NCBI RefSeq assembly: GCF_902686445.1
Contig: NC_062219.1
Location: 47,705,056 to 47,769,055 of the forward strand
Length of the DNA stretch: 64,000 nt
Origin: Sciurus carolinensis
Taxonomy: Eukaryota > Chordata > Mammalia > Rodentia > Sciuridae
Reading direction: 5' to 3'
Shown here: positions 11,443 to 23,599 of the stretch, piece after piece
Layout of the letters: each line of letters begins with the position of its first letter
Position numbering within the stretch: position 1 is the stretch's first letter
Position numbers and translations under genes: made by a program
Notes under the pieces: generated by a model
What the model saw: only the letters and a program-made list of their open reading frames with translations
Told to the model about the DNA's origin: nothing
Database searches by the model: none

Positions 11443-12339
11443 TGCATTAATTAAGAATTAAATTTGAGGTTGACTGAAAGAAGGAGGAGTAATCATTCAA
11501 ACATATTGCAAACCAAACCAAACTAGAAACTCCTTGAAAAATACAATTTACTTTGCTTATAGTCTTGCCTTATGATAACACAGCAAAATCTTCTTTTATC
11601 TTTATTATGAAAGCACATGGACCGGAAAAGAAGAAGACAAAACGGTAATTCTTTGCTTAGTATAAGAGATTACATTGACAGGAAAGAAGCAGGGGGAAAG
11701 GAAACCATCAAGGCAGTGACTGAGGGCCTTAAAAACAAAGATAAACAAAGTGAAACTTGAATGTAAACAGCAGAGAAAATTGCCATGTTTCTAGGAGTGT
11801 TTAAGTTTATCTATAATTCACTTCTCTCTGAATTTTCTCTCTGGTTCTGGGTATGAGTTACCAAGATTAGAGGGATAATGAGTCCTAAATCTCATATTAC
11901 AGTTAAGATAGTAGGCATAATAAATGACTGTGTGGCACATATGTTCACAAACTTAAAAGCAAAAGAGTTAAATTTTTTTTCCTTATAGGAAAGCAATGAC
12001 TAAGTAATTTGATTAAATATACACAGGAATTAATGCTTCAACGAGAAGAGAAAACGAAAGCCTATTGAGGACTGAGCTTTTCCATGGGAAAACAAAAACA
12101 AAAGACCTATGTCTGATTCTCCTGGTGACTTGAATTACTCCAATTCTGCTTGCGATTAATTTACAAAGGACTTAACATCCAAAGCATTTAAAGATGCTCA
12201 CATTTATGGGTATTATGTAGCCAATCATCACTACTAATCAGCAAAAACACATACAAAGTTGTAATCAAATTTACCAAATGCTCCAGTTACAAAGTAGTGG
12301 GAAGATTTACTTCTGTTTGGCTTCATTTCAAAATTTGAC

Positions 12340-12838
12340 TGGAAAAGTACAGTCTGTGTATTGGTTCCCTAGGGCTGTCGTAACAAACCACCATAAACCG
12401 TGTGGCTTAAAATAACAGAAATTTATTGTCTCACAGTTCTGGAGGCTAGACGTCAGAAATCAAGGTGTTGGCAGGGCCATGTACCTCCAAAGCCTCCAGG
12501 GAGGATTCTTCCCTGCCTCCTCCTGCTCTGGGTAGGCCCAGGCCTTCCTTGGCTTATAGCAGCAGGACTCTAAACCCTGCCTCCATCTTCACATGGCCTT
12601 CTCATGGTGTGTCTGTTTTCACATGACTGTCTCTCTTTTTTTTTTTTTTTTTTTGTATTTGATAAACAGTATTTTATTTTTTTAATCTTGCTTGGAGATG
12701 ACAATACAAAATATAAAATTCTGTTGTCAGAATAAAGTTTTACTATGTGGACTCTTTGACACTGCTTCAAACAGAATTTTATATTTAAAGCTTGCCACAT
12801 GACTGTCTTACATGGACACAAGTCATACTTGGTTAGGG
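12340..12838 (+). repeat. Mammalian interspersed repeat (unassigned), split by a retrocopy
   Basis: It carries the familiar phrases ggttccctagggctg, aacagaaatttattgtctca, gttctggaggctaga, gaaatcaaggtgttggcagg and cttcacatggccttct. A related copy lies at about 27310-27800. The retrocopy at 12633-12795 interrupts it near its 3' end. Confidence 0.6.
12633..12795 (-). pseudogene. 5'-truncated retrocopy of an mRNA 3' end (gene unknown)
   Basis: A 13-bp direct repeat, cacatgactgtct, flanks the insert at 12620-12632 and 12796-12808. On the - strand it reads about 140 bases of 3'UTR-like sequence, an AATAAA signal (about 12680-12685 in + coordinates), 24 further bases, then an A-tail (the T-run at 12636-12654). 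The distance from signal to tail is right for real polyadenylation. I do not recognise the parent gene. Confidence 0.83.
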
Positions 12839-12865
12839 ACCTATCTTATTCCATTGTGACTGCAT

Positions 12866-14214
12866 TGATTTTCTTTTTTATTTGTTTGTTTAGATATTTA
12901 TGTGAGTAGAATATATTTCGACATGTCATCCATACATTCTAATACATGATTCTAATTAGGATCCCATTCTTGTGGTTGTACATGACATGGAGTTTCACTG
13001 TGATATATTCATATATGAACATAGAAAAGTTATGTCTTATTCATTCCACTCTGTTTCCTATTCCTATCCCCCCTCCTTTCCCTTCATTCCCTTTTGTCTA
13101 ATCCACTGAACTTCTATTCTCTGGCCCCCCTTCTTGTGTGTTAGCACTCACATATAAGAGAGAACATCTGATCTTTGGTTTTTTGGGATTGGCTTATTTC
13201 ACTTAGCATGATAGTCTCCAGTTCCGTCCCTTTACCAGCTATAATTTCATTCTTCATTATGAATGAGTAATATTCTATTGTGTATATATGCCACATTTTG
13301 TATCCAATCATCTGTTGAAGTGCACCTAGGTTGGTTTCAAAGCCTAGCCCTTGTGAATTGAGTTGTTATAAACATTGATGTGACTGTGTCACTGTAGTAT
13401 GCTGATTTTTCCTTTGCATATATTCTGAGGAATAGTGTAACTAGGTCAAATGGTGGTTCCATTCCCAGTTTCCTGAGGAATCTGCATACTGCTTTCCAGA
13501 GTAGTTGCACCAATTTGCAGTTCTACCAGCAATGTATGAGTGAACCTTTTTCCTCACACCCTCGCAAACATTTATTGTTGTTTGTATTCTTGATTGTTGA
13601 CATTCTGACTGGAGTGAGATGGAATTTCAGTGTAGCTTTAATTTGCATTTCTCTAATTGCTAGAGATATTAAACTTTTTTTTATATATTTGTTGACCATT
13701 CATACCTCTTCTTCTGTGAAGTACCTGTTCACTTCCTTTGCCCATTTATTGATTGGGTTATTTGTTGTTTTTTGGTGTTAAGTTTTTTGATCTTTTTGTA
13801 TATCCTGGAGATTAATGCTCTATGCTCTATCTGAGGTACAGGTGGCAAAGATCTTCTATTCCGTAGGCTTTCTTTTCACGCTCTTGATTGCTTCCTTTGT
13901 TGTCAAGAAGCTTTGTAGTTTTATATCCCAGTTTTAGTTTGATAGCATCCCATTTATTGATTCTTGAAGACATCTAAAAATTTCTAGAGACATATGACCT
14001 ACCCAAATTGAATCAGGAGGACATAGAAAGATTAAACAGAGCAATTTCAAGCAATGAAATTGAAGACACCATCAAAAGCCTACCAACAAAGAAAAGTCCA
14101 GGACCAGACAGATTCTAAGCCAAGTTCTATCAGACTTTCAAAGAACTAACACCAATCCTTCTCTATTTCATGAAATAGAAAAGAAGGGACTTCCAAACTC
14201 ATCCTATGAAGTTA
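12866..14214 (-). mobile_element. L1 with inverted 5' segment
   Basis: L1 3'UTR and the ORF2 C-terminus lie on the - strand from about 12868 to 13985 (region around cagagtagttgcaccaattt). A short ORF2 segment in the opposite orientation follows (about 13986-14180; [27 protein letters not shown]). A 10-bp near-repeat, gtgactgcat/gtgattgcat, at 12856-12865 and 14215-14224 may be the target duplication. Confidence 0.75.
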
Positions 14215-14504
14215 GTGATTGCATCTTAACTAATTACTTCTCTAACAACCCCACCTCCAGCTAGTCTATAATAACTTTATGATTTCTACATAAAAGAAAA
14301 AGATTAATATCTTTAAAACAGAATATTTTAAGGGACTCAATCTCTCCATTACAGGCCCTAAGCATTTATAGATTGATGTTTCAGTTCCCATTTCTAGAGT
14401 TAACTTTATTATGGTTGACAACTGATTTCCAATTAACCCCTTGTACGTTTCTCTTCTGAAGATCTCCCTCCCCAATATCTGGATCCCTCCCACCAACCAG
14501 TCCT

Positions 14505-14715
14505 TACTCCTGCAATGATTTTCTAAAATGTTCCTTCCCCCTCCTCACCATCAAATCCCTTTGTCCTTTAAGGACCAGCTTATATCCTCCTTCAGGAAGA
14601 CTGCTCTGAGCAATATTGGTGCCCACATGACTTATGGGCTTATCTTCCTCCAAATCCCAGGGTGCTTGTGCCTGAATTATTTAACTTGTTATTATTAATT
14701 GTCAAAATATATTTG
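14505..14715 (+). repeat. L2 LINE 3' fragment
   Basis: It shows the L2-type order aaatccctttgtcctttaag, ccttcaggaagactgctctg, then a cysteine-poor AT-rich end. It is diverged. Confidence 0.5.
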
Positions 14716-15034
14716 TGTAAGTTTGTTTAAAAAGAAGTAATGCATTACATAACAATCGAGAGTATAAAAAACCATCCCCTTATGCTTGACCTGCATATTC
14801 CTGGGACTTCCAAATACCACCTAACCCTCTGCTCAGTCTGCTCTTCTGCATCTAGATGATCTCCAAGATCCCTTTTAGCTAAAACACTAAGGTCCTAATG
14901 GAGAATTTTTAAAGATGAAGGACAGTATATTGTAACGATATGACATATTGTAGAATCCAGTAGAAACTGATTTGGAAACCCAAATCTATCTCTTTTTATT
15001 TCCCATTACTTGTTTCTACTTACTCCAGTTCTTC

Positions 15035-15350
15035 TTCTGGGCCCTGGGAATGCAGCAGCAAATGAGACTGTCAAGATATCCTGCCCTCATGGTCACATTC
15101 TTACAGGAAAGACAGAAAACTTAAAATATATAAAAACATATGAGTGAATAATGTAATTTTGGATGGTGATAACTATCCTGGAGTAAAATTAGCAAGTGAA
15201 ATGGGTATAGAAGACACTTTAAGTGGTACATTGGTTATCACTTTCTAGAAGGTACTACTTGAGAGAGACGTAGGGAAAAGCATTGCAGTCAGAAAAACAG
15301 CATGTGATTAGGCCCAGAAGCAGGAAGGCAGATGACTGGAGCATACTACT
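15035..15350 (+). repeat. Ancient interspersed repeat, copy 3
   Basis: Layout gggccctgggaatgcagcag, caaatgagactgtcaagat, cctgccctcatggtcac, then gagagagacgtagggaaaag. Same family as copies at 10130, 15655 and 23600. Confidence 0.5.
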
Positions 15351-15654
15351 CTGCAACGTTTTTTTTTTTTTTTTCTTTTCCACTTTGTTTTAGAGATAGT
15401 ACATTATGATCCTCTTTGTTCTTTATTATAGGTATATTTCATGATATTATATGCATACTGCATGATTTATTTACTAATTATTGATAACATGAGGTATTGT
15501 CAATTTTTGATTATTGTAACCAAAAAAGTGACAAACAATGAAGATGAGCACCGTTGGTGTAATCAAACAGAATTAGAGCTGGAAACACAAATCATCTTCT
15601 TTCTTTACTTGTCTCATTCTTTTTTTTTTTTTTTTTTTCCTTCCTACTATATCT

Positions 15655-16600
15655 CACTGACTGAGTTGAACCTAGAGATAGAGCAGTAAACAAGATGGTC
15701 AAAGTCCCTGTTCTCAGGATGCTAACATTTTGGTGGGAGACCCAAACAACAGGAAAAGGATATAGTTTTGGATTTTGAAAAATGCTGTGAAATTTTGCAA
15801 GACAAGGAAATAGTAGGACTGTGGGTGCTCTTTTAGATTTGTTGGTCAAGAACACCCTTTAGGGAGATGGTCTTTGAGCAGAATATGAATGACATGAAGG
15901 GAAAGCCATATAAAGGTCGGGGGGAGTGTGTTTCAGACAGAAAGAACACAATGTGTGAAAACCTGAGGCAGGAAAGAGTTTGGCACAAGAATAGTAAGAC
16001 GGCAGAATGTTGACAGCCCACCCAGCTGATGGAAGGAAATAGGCTGAGGTGAAACTGGAGGCTCAGGCAGGGTGGGATCCAGGGACCGTATAGCCACAAA
16101 ACCCACAATGCAACGTGGGTTTATCTAAGCATCATGGGAAGCTATTGGAGAGCACTTATGAAAAGGAGAATCAAATACTCTGATTTCATGTGTTGGAAAT
16201 CTCACTCTGGCTGTATGCAAACAGAACTCTGAGGGGATGTGCAAAACTAGGGATACAAGTCACTGGACAGTCCAGGCAAGATTTGATGGTTGCATTTACT
16301 GGAGTGGGTGTGATAAATATGGTGAGAAGTGTGAAAACTCAGACAGTATTCTGAAGACAGAACCAAAATGAATCGCTGATGGACTAAACATAAAAACTAA
16401 GCAAACAAAAATTGAAAGAGAGAAAAATGAAGGACTCAAGTTTTTTCCTGAACAACTGGACAAATGTGGAGCCAGGGACTGAGATACACAAAACTGAGGT
16501 AGGAGTGCAGTTGGTGGGTACTGGTGGGAATACCAAGAAGGACATAGTGGGAGTTAGAAACCTGTTAGGATAAAAATTGGGAGAAATGACTAAATAAGAA
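15655..16600 (+). repeat. Ancient interspersed repeat, copy 4 (longest)
   Basis: Nearly 950 bases follow one family layout: gagcagtaaacaagatgg, gtccctgttctcagga, ctttgagcagaatatgaatg, gcatcatgggaagctattgg, ctcactctggctg, gatttgatggttgc. It is the most complete copy here. The family was not named. Confidence 0.5.
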
Positions 16601-16859
16601 GACCTCATCAAGCAATTTTAAAAAATTCTTTAGTTTACAGATGATTTATTAGTGTATTTAAGAAAACAATTTTAATATATGAAACAACCCAGGAAAGGAG
16701 CATCCACAGAGAAGAGAAGAAGTTCAAGACTAAGCCTAAAATGCTTCCACATTTAGAGGTTGGGAAGAAAAGAAGGACTAAGTGGATGAGAAACATTTGT
16801 CCATAAAACTGGAGAACCAATGTAAGGTGTCCCAAAGTGGTATAATTTACAGGTCCCAG

Positions 16860-16992
16860 ATTTTGAAACTTGTTCTCTTCATCTTATAATAGTATTTACC
16901 TATAAGAGTTTGTGATGATTAAATAAAATTGTATAGATAAGGAGCCAAGCAGAAAATATGGCCATAATAAATACTTGGTAAACTCTTAATAG
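16860..16992 (+). repeat. MIR SINE fragment
   Basis: Layout cttcatcttataatagtat, ttgtgatgattaaataaaat, gccataataaatacttggta matches the MIR core and 3' part. Confidence 0.55.
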
Positions 16993-17029
16993 TCAGAAAA
17001 ATTTAGAATGTTCCTTATATGCTTGACTA

Positions 17030-17402
17030 GAATGGTTTGTTCTTGCCCATTCAAAATTTATGTTGAAAGTCACTCCTATGCAACAGTTGGGAGGTGTGGT
17101 CTTTGGGAGGTGATTAAATCATGGGAGTGGAATTGAATTTAATTCCCTTATAAAAGTCTTAATGAAGGGAGTTCACTGTTTTTGACTTTCTGCCTTCTGC
17201 CATGAGAAGGCAGTATTCCTCCCTCCACAGAATGTAGCATTCAGTTTGCCATCTTGGAAGAAGAGACCAACTGTATACTCACCAGACAACCAAACTACTG
17301 CTGCCTTGAATTTGTGCTTCCCAGAACCATGAGCAATGAACTTCTGTTCTTTGTAAATTATACAGTCTCAGGTATTTTGTTACAGCAGCCAAAATAGACT
17401 AA
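17030..17402 (+). mobile_element. MaLR LTR (MST/MLT1-type solo LTR)
   Basis: Typical MaLR phrases occur in order: ggtctttgggaggtgatta, aatcatgggagtgga, a tcccttataaaagtc TATA region, ttctgccatgagaaggcag, tttgtaaattatacagtctc, aggtattttgttacagcag, agactaagata. No internal region is seen. Confidence 0.8.
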
Positions 17403-17457
17403 GATAATGACTACTGGATTATTTTCACATTGGAAATAGATAAACAAAGGTGAATGT

Positions 17458-17480
17458 GTATATATATATATATATATATG
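17458..17480. repeat. (TA)n microsatellite
   Basis: Alternating TA run. Confidence 0.85.
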
Positions 17481-18049
17481 CATTATGTGGAGTCACATTA
17501 TCAATAATAGAATTCACACTAGACAATAGATAGTATTACGTAATTGACTCCCTTCATTTTAGAGTGGCGTGTGTGTACAGTTGTGTGTATAATCCAAATG
17601 ACATACACAATGACTAAATATTATAAATGCTATCATCTAGATCATCTTGGAAAAAAGCTTTCTATAAAGGAGAGCTTTGTGTGTGGCAGTTGGGGAGAAA
17701 ACAACATGAGTACTTGCTATGTGCCATATAGTATAATAGATTACTGTAATTTTACTTAATTTATTCTTTAAAATATTATGAGAAAATGAGATAATATTGA
17801 GTTCAATTTACTGGTGGGTATTCTAAACAAAATCAAAAACTTTAGCAAAATCAATGAACAATAAGAGATTTTTACTTATCTATCAGTTTCTTATTTAGTT
17901 CTCTCTCTCTCTCTCTTTTTTTTTTTTTTCGAGGCTGGCTCTTACTAAATTGTACCAGGAAGAATGATCAAGTATCTAATATGCTCAAGGCATAATTTAC
18001 AAACTTGATAATTCACATTCTTTTTCCCTCAGAACAATCCTACAGAAGG

Positions 18050-18127
18050 AAGCAAGCACAAGGCCCTGGGTTCAATCCCCAGCACCACAAAAACAAACAA
18101 ACAAATAAACAACAACAACAACAAAAA
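18050..18127 (+). repeat. ID SINE 3' half
   Basis: Only the B-box half is present (gcaagcacaaggccctggg, ttcaatccccagcacc), followed by a CAAA/CAA-rich tail. The A box is missing. Confidence 0.8.
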
Positions 18128-18439
18128 AGGCTCAATGAATTTATGTAAATTTCTTTAAAACATAGCTAGTGATCACAAAACAAGAATGTGTCAGACCCTG
18201 GTCTATCTGACTAAAATGTCCTCTACTATACCAAGCCTTCATCATAATATTTGGACATTTAATGTTCATGCTTTCCTTCTGTTTTCATATGTATATATAT
18301 TTGTAAACATTTTTCTATCTAAATTATTGGCTGCAAAACATTGGGACAAGGAAGGATTGTGTGAAGATCTATGCTACCTTATGCATTTACAAGATTTACA
18401 AATCCTTTAAAAGATTTAAGAAAGCTTAAAAATAAAATA

Positions 18440-21400
18440 AGCAAGCAAGAAGTCCCAGAATTCTGAGTCTAATGCTCTTTTGTCCAGTATGAGGCGACTG
18501 TATTTATGTGGGTTCGTCTCTGTGTCTTCTATTCTGTACCATTGGTCTACCTGTCTGTTTTGGTGCCAATACAATCCTGTTTTTGTTACTATTGCTCTAT
18601 AGTATAGTTTAAGGTCTGGTATTATGATACTTCCTGCTTTATTTTTCCTGCTCAAGATTGTTTTGGCTATTCAAGGTCTCTTATTCTTCACAAATTCTAA
18701 TAATTTGACTTTTCTCTCTCCTTCTCTTTGTTGGTGTGGCTGAGGGTTTATCAATTTTTTTTTTTTTACTTTTTCAATGAACCAACTTTTTGTTTTGTCA
18801 GTTTTTTGAATTGTTTCTCTTGTTTCAATTTCATTTATTTCAGCTCTGATTTTAATTATTTCCTATCTTCTACTATTTTGGGGGTTGATCTGTTCTTCTT
18901 TTTCTAAGACTTTGAGATGTAATGTTAGGTCATTTAGTTGTTGACTTTTTATTTTTTTAATGTATAAACTCAATGCAATGAACTTTTGTCTTAGTACAGC
19001 TTTCAGAATGTCCCAGAGATTTTGATATGTTGTGTCATTGTTCTCATTTACTTCTAAGAATTTTTAAATTCCTTCCCTGATGTCTTCTGTTATCATTGCA
19101 TCATTCAATAGCATATTATTTAGTCTCCAGGTGTAAGAGTAGTTTTTGTTTGTTATTTTATCATTGATTTCTAATTGCATTCCATTATGGTCTGATAGGA
19201 TACAAGGTAGTATCTCTATTTTTTTGTATTTACTAATGACTTCTTTGTGGCATCGCATATGGTCTATTTTGGAGAAGGATCCATGAGTTGCTGAGAAGAA
19301 AGTATATTTGTTCGATGATGGACAAAATATTCTGTAAATGTCCATTAAGTCTATATCATTGATTGTGTTATTTAGTTCTATAGTTTCTTTGTTCAGTTTT
19401 TGTTTGGAGGATCCATCCAGTGGTGAGAGTGGTGTGTTAAAGTCCCCCACTATTATTGTGTTTTGGTCTATTTGATTCTTAAAATTGAGAAGGACTTGCT
19501 TTTTTTTTTTTTTTTTGCAGTACTGGGGATTGAACCCAGGGCCTTGTGCTTGTGAGGCAAGCACTCTACCAACTGAGCTATATCCCCAGCTGGAGAAGAG
19601 TTTGTTTGATGTACATAGATACTCCATTGTTTGAGGCACAAATATTTATGATTGTTATGTCTTGCTGATTTATGCTTCCCTTAAGCAGTATGAAATGTCC
19701 TTCTTTATCCCTTCTGACGAACTTAGGTTTGAAGTCCACTTTATCTAATATGAGGATGGAGACCCCTACTTTTTTACTGAGTCCATGTGCATGGTATGTT
19801 TTTCTGCATCCTTTCACCTTTAGTCTGTGGATGTCTTTCTCTTGAAGGCAGCATATTGTTGGATCTTTCTTTTTAATCCAATCTGTTAGTGTATGTCTTT
19901 TGATTATTGAGTTTAGGCCATTAACATTCAGGGTTATTATTGTGATATGATTTGTATTCTTGGTCATTTTGGCTTATTTTTGGTTTTTAACTTGAATTGT
20001 TTTCTCCTTTGATTGGCTTTTCCTTTAGGGTAGTTCCTCCCTTTACTGACTTGTATTGTTTTTCACTTCCTCCTCATGAAATATTTTGCTGAGAATGTTC
20101 TGTAGTACAGGTTTTCTATTTGTAAATTCTTTTAACTTTTGTTTATAGTGGAAAGATTTTATCTCATCATCAAATATGAAGGTTAGTTTTGCTGGTTATA
20201 GGAGTCTTGGTTGGCATCCATGTTCTTTCAGAACTTGGAATATTTTTTTCCAGGCCCTTCTTGCTTTTAGGGTCCGGGCTGAGAAATCTACTGATATCTG
20301 TACTGGTTTTCCCTTATAAGTAATCTGACACTTTTCTCTCCCAGCCTTTCAAATCCTATATCTTTATTTTGTATGTGAGACATTTTCATTACAATGTGAC
20401 TTAGTGTGGATTTGTTGTAATTTTGTGCACCTGGTGTTCTGTAAGTCTCTTGTATTTGATTTTCCATTTCATTTGTCAGGTTTGGGAAATTTCTGATATT
20501 ATTTTGTTGAACAGGTTGATCATTCCTTTTGTTTATATCTCTGTACCTTCTTCAATTCTAATAATTCTTAAATTTGGTCTTTTCATGATATCCTATAATT
20601 CTTGGAGGTTCTGTTTATAATTTCTTAACATCTTCTCATTTTGTTCAACTTTATTTTCAGGATTAAGTATTTTGTCTTTATTGTCTGAGATTCTGTCTTC
20701 CACGATATCTATTCTGTTGGTGATGCTTTCTATTGAGTTTTTAATTTGGTTTATTGTTTCTTTCAAGTATTTTTTTTTTCAGAATGTCTATCTCTTTTTT
20801 GAAGTGTTCTTTTGCTTCCTGCATTTGCTCTTTTAACTGTTTATTGGAGTTATCATGCATTGCCTGCATTTGCTATCTTATCTCATTTTTTGCTTCGTGG
20901 ATCATTTTAATCATGCAGATTCTAAACTCTTTTCCTGTCATTTCTACTGCCATATTGTCATTGGATTCTATCAAAATAGCATCTTGGTTTGTTAGGGACA
21001 CTTTCTTCCCCTGATTTTTCATATTGTTTCTATATATTCCCCTCTAGCAGTGAAGATCTGAGGTACTGAAGTTTCCCCCCTGCAGGCTTATTGTGATCCT
21101 GCAGTTTTCCAGTACCTCTCCTTTGAAGGGGAGATCAACATTAGCAGCACCCAATACAAAGAAAATGCAACCCTTAACCAGATAACCCATATAAAGACTT
21201 TAACACTATTGTAATAAACAGGATGAGTTTGATTATTATTTACAGTATTTCCAGTGGTGAAGGAAGAGGATGTGGAAGGGCATAGGATGTGAGTAAATAG
21301 AGGTACCTGTCAAAGGACGTCTAATCACCTGTACGTGTCTCAGGAAGGGAGTGCCCTTCCAATGATGGTGGCCACGCCCTCAGGAATAATTCAAAATGCC

Positions 21401-21515
21401 TGCACCAACCTCCAAAGAAGCTGGGGGGCCCCAGTGATGGCAGACTTGGTGTCCAGCATCCATCTGTGGTGGGGGGGCGGGGGGGCCAGGCAGGCTCCTC
21501 AAGTATTTTATGTTG
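18440..21515 (-). mobile_element. L1 with 5'UTR, ORF1 and endonuclease but deleted ORF2 core and missing 3' end
   Basis: Going leftward on the - strand: 5'UTR (about 21515-21031), ORF1 (about 21020-20000; a coiled-coil part reads MAVEMTGKEFRI and EAKEHFKKEIDILKKK), then ORF2. The ORF2 endonuclease domain starts near 19967 (TLNVNGLNS, ICCLQEKD, VGDFNTPLSPLDGSSKQK, ILSDHNGMQLEIN) and is interrupted by an ID SINE at 19500-19590. After about residue 345 ORF2 jumps to the C-terminal part ([20 protein letters not shown]), so the whole reverse-transcriptase core is absent. The 3'UTR is also missing. Stops and frameshifts make it inactive. Confidence 0.82.
19500..19590 (-). repeat. ID SINE inserted in L1 ORF2
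   Basis: A poly-T start (A-tail on the - strand), then reversed B box (gggattgaacccagg) and A box (ctctaccaactgagcta). Imperfect flanking repeats gagaaggacttg/gagaagagtttg lie on either side. Confidence 0.88.
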
Positions 21516-21529
21516 AAATAATTTCAAGC

Positions 21530-22070
21530 TTATAGAAAGTTCACAACACTAGTACAAATGGTTTTTATTTTACCCATATTGACCAATTATTACTGTTTTG
21601 CCATATTTTCTTTATTATTATTTCTGTATATTACATGTATATTTATATAGACATTTAGAACTAGAAATATAGATAAGTATGTGTATGCATATGTACACTC
21701 ATATATACAAAATAAATGAATGCATATATATACATGTGTGCACATACACAATTATTTTTCTGAACTAATTAAGAATAGGTTCATACATTTAATCTCTTTA
21801 TCTTTTAATAATTCAATGTGTATTTTCAAGATGAAGATATTCTCTTTCATAAACTCGATATGTAATTATCAAATTCAGGAAATTCAGCATTGATATAATA
21901 CCTTATTTAATTTTGTCAACTGCCCTAATAATGACCTTTATACTATAGCTATATTTTTCCTGTGTAGGTCCCAACCCAGAACCATGTATTGCATTTCATT
22001 TCTTGTCTTTTTAGTCTCCTTTACTCTGGAACAGTTCTTCTGATTTCTTTTTTTCATGACATTGATATTT
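21530..22070. repeat. Old AT-rich repeat, probably LINE-derived
   Basis: The order cttatagaaagttcacaaca, acccatattgaccaatta, ttttgccatatttt, cattgatataatacctta, agtctcctttactctggaac matches a common old mammalian repeat whose name I am not sure of. Confidence 0.45.
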
Positions 22071-22774
22071 TAAAATAGTTAAGATAATTTAAGCAAATAA
22101 TATGTTGAAAAATCTATTACTAAAAAATAACTAAGATCGACAAGAAAAAGATGGATGGAATAAAGACAGCATAAAATCAGAGGCAGAGAGAAGACGTGGG
22201 ACATTAAGCTGGATGAGGTGATGAAGGCCTATTGGGTTGGAAGGAAAGGGCACCTATGTGAGAGGCTTGATTATGTGTGAAAAGAAAAGAAAATGAACGT
22301 TGGATCACCTAGTGATTAGAAATAAGGATGATAGGAAAAGCAGCAGATTTGGTTTTTGTTTGATTCTAGGTTGCAGGACAATAATGAGTTTTGACTGACA
22401 ATATTGAGTGTATCTGGGTATTGTGCAGTTGAAAAAAAACCATGAAACTTAGTTGAGTTGTGTAGGATGGAGGATTACCCAAAGAATGACAAACCTAAAC
22501 AACCTATATTCTGCTTCTCTTTTTTATTTCCCAAATGAGCTCTGAACACGGGATCCTTGATAGACTTTGGGCTGACAACCACCTCAGGGTAGCCTATGGA
22601 AAAGGGAAGGGGTGGCCAAATTGAGAGCTGGGAGACCTGTAGGATCTTCCCTGCAGAACTGAGGAACCCCTGAATCTGCCATCCAGGGTAGTACCTCCTC
22701 AGCTGCTGGGAATCTATCAGAAATTAGCAGGACACCAGAAATACAACACTTCATACCAGGTTCACAATTCCCCA

Positions 22775-23085
22775 TACAAAATCCCTAAATCCAAAAACTT
22801 TGAAAACAGACTGCATTTCTGTTTCTCATTTGGCAGCAAAAGTTGACCTGGAATTGTGTGAGACTATTGATAGAGTTCATTTATGCCACTCAGTGTGAAT
22901 AGTCACCTGTTTCATTGCATCGCTATTGATGTATTTGATAGAAAGTGCTGCCTCAGAACTCACTGTGGATGGTGCTTCATTCATGATTAATGCATCCTAC
23001 CTATCTCCTCTCTGAAATCCAAAATATTCTGAATTTCAAACTCATGCAACTATAAAAAATTTCAGATAAGGAAATTTGGAAATGC
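22775..23085. repeat. Possible Tigger-type DNA transposon remnant
   Basis: Phrases such as ccaaaatattctgaatttc and aaaatttcagataaggaaa near the right end, and aaatccaaaaactttgaaaa near the left end, resemble Tigger-derived repeats. It is highly diverged. Confidence 0.4.
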
Positions 23086-23599
23086 ATTTGAAAAGTCAGG
23101 TAAATACTTTGAAACCTAGACTGGCACTTCTAAATTAACACTTGGTCCATGAAAATATGGGTAGAACTTGAAAGACACTTCCATGGGCGTTGGCACTTCA
23201 TATATGGAACTACTGAGAGGGTCTTCGTTTCTCTTCTTCTTACCCACTTTCTCCTTCAAGGTTCTTTGGCTTTTTGTTTGATCCTGTCCCCCGAGGACAT
23301 TGCGGGACTAGCTCACCATTCTGATTCAAAGTCCTCACTCTTCTTCAGGATGTGGTTTTGGTATTTTGTATGGCCCTCTGAACTGTAACTTCCTCTAAGA
23401 TAAGGACTTACCATTTACTATGCCCATCAGACCTTCCACACCGCACCCTCGTCATACCCTATGGGACTTATCTCTTGCACCTGTCTCCTAGTGTCCTGCT
23501 CTGAACCCATAAGTGGTGTTGGGGGTAAAAGGAATCAGGCTAGCCAGGCAATTAACCCTCCAGAGGGTAATTTGTTTGCTCATCATTTATTCATTCATT

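Larger units (their letters stand above)
10331..12339. other. Non-coding between repeats
   Basis: Holds only the B1-like monomer (10938) and the AT microsatellite (11414). No gene signal. Confidence 0.6.
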
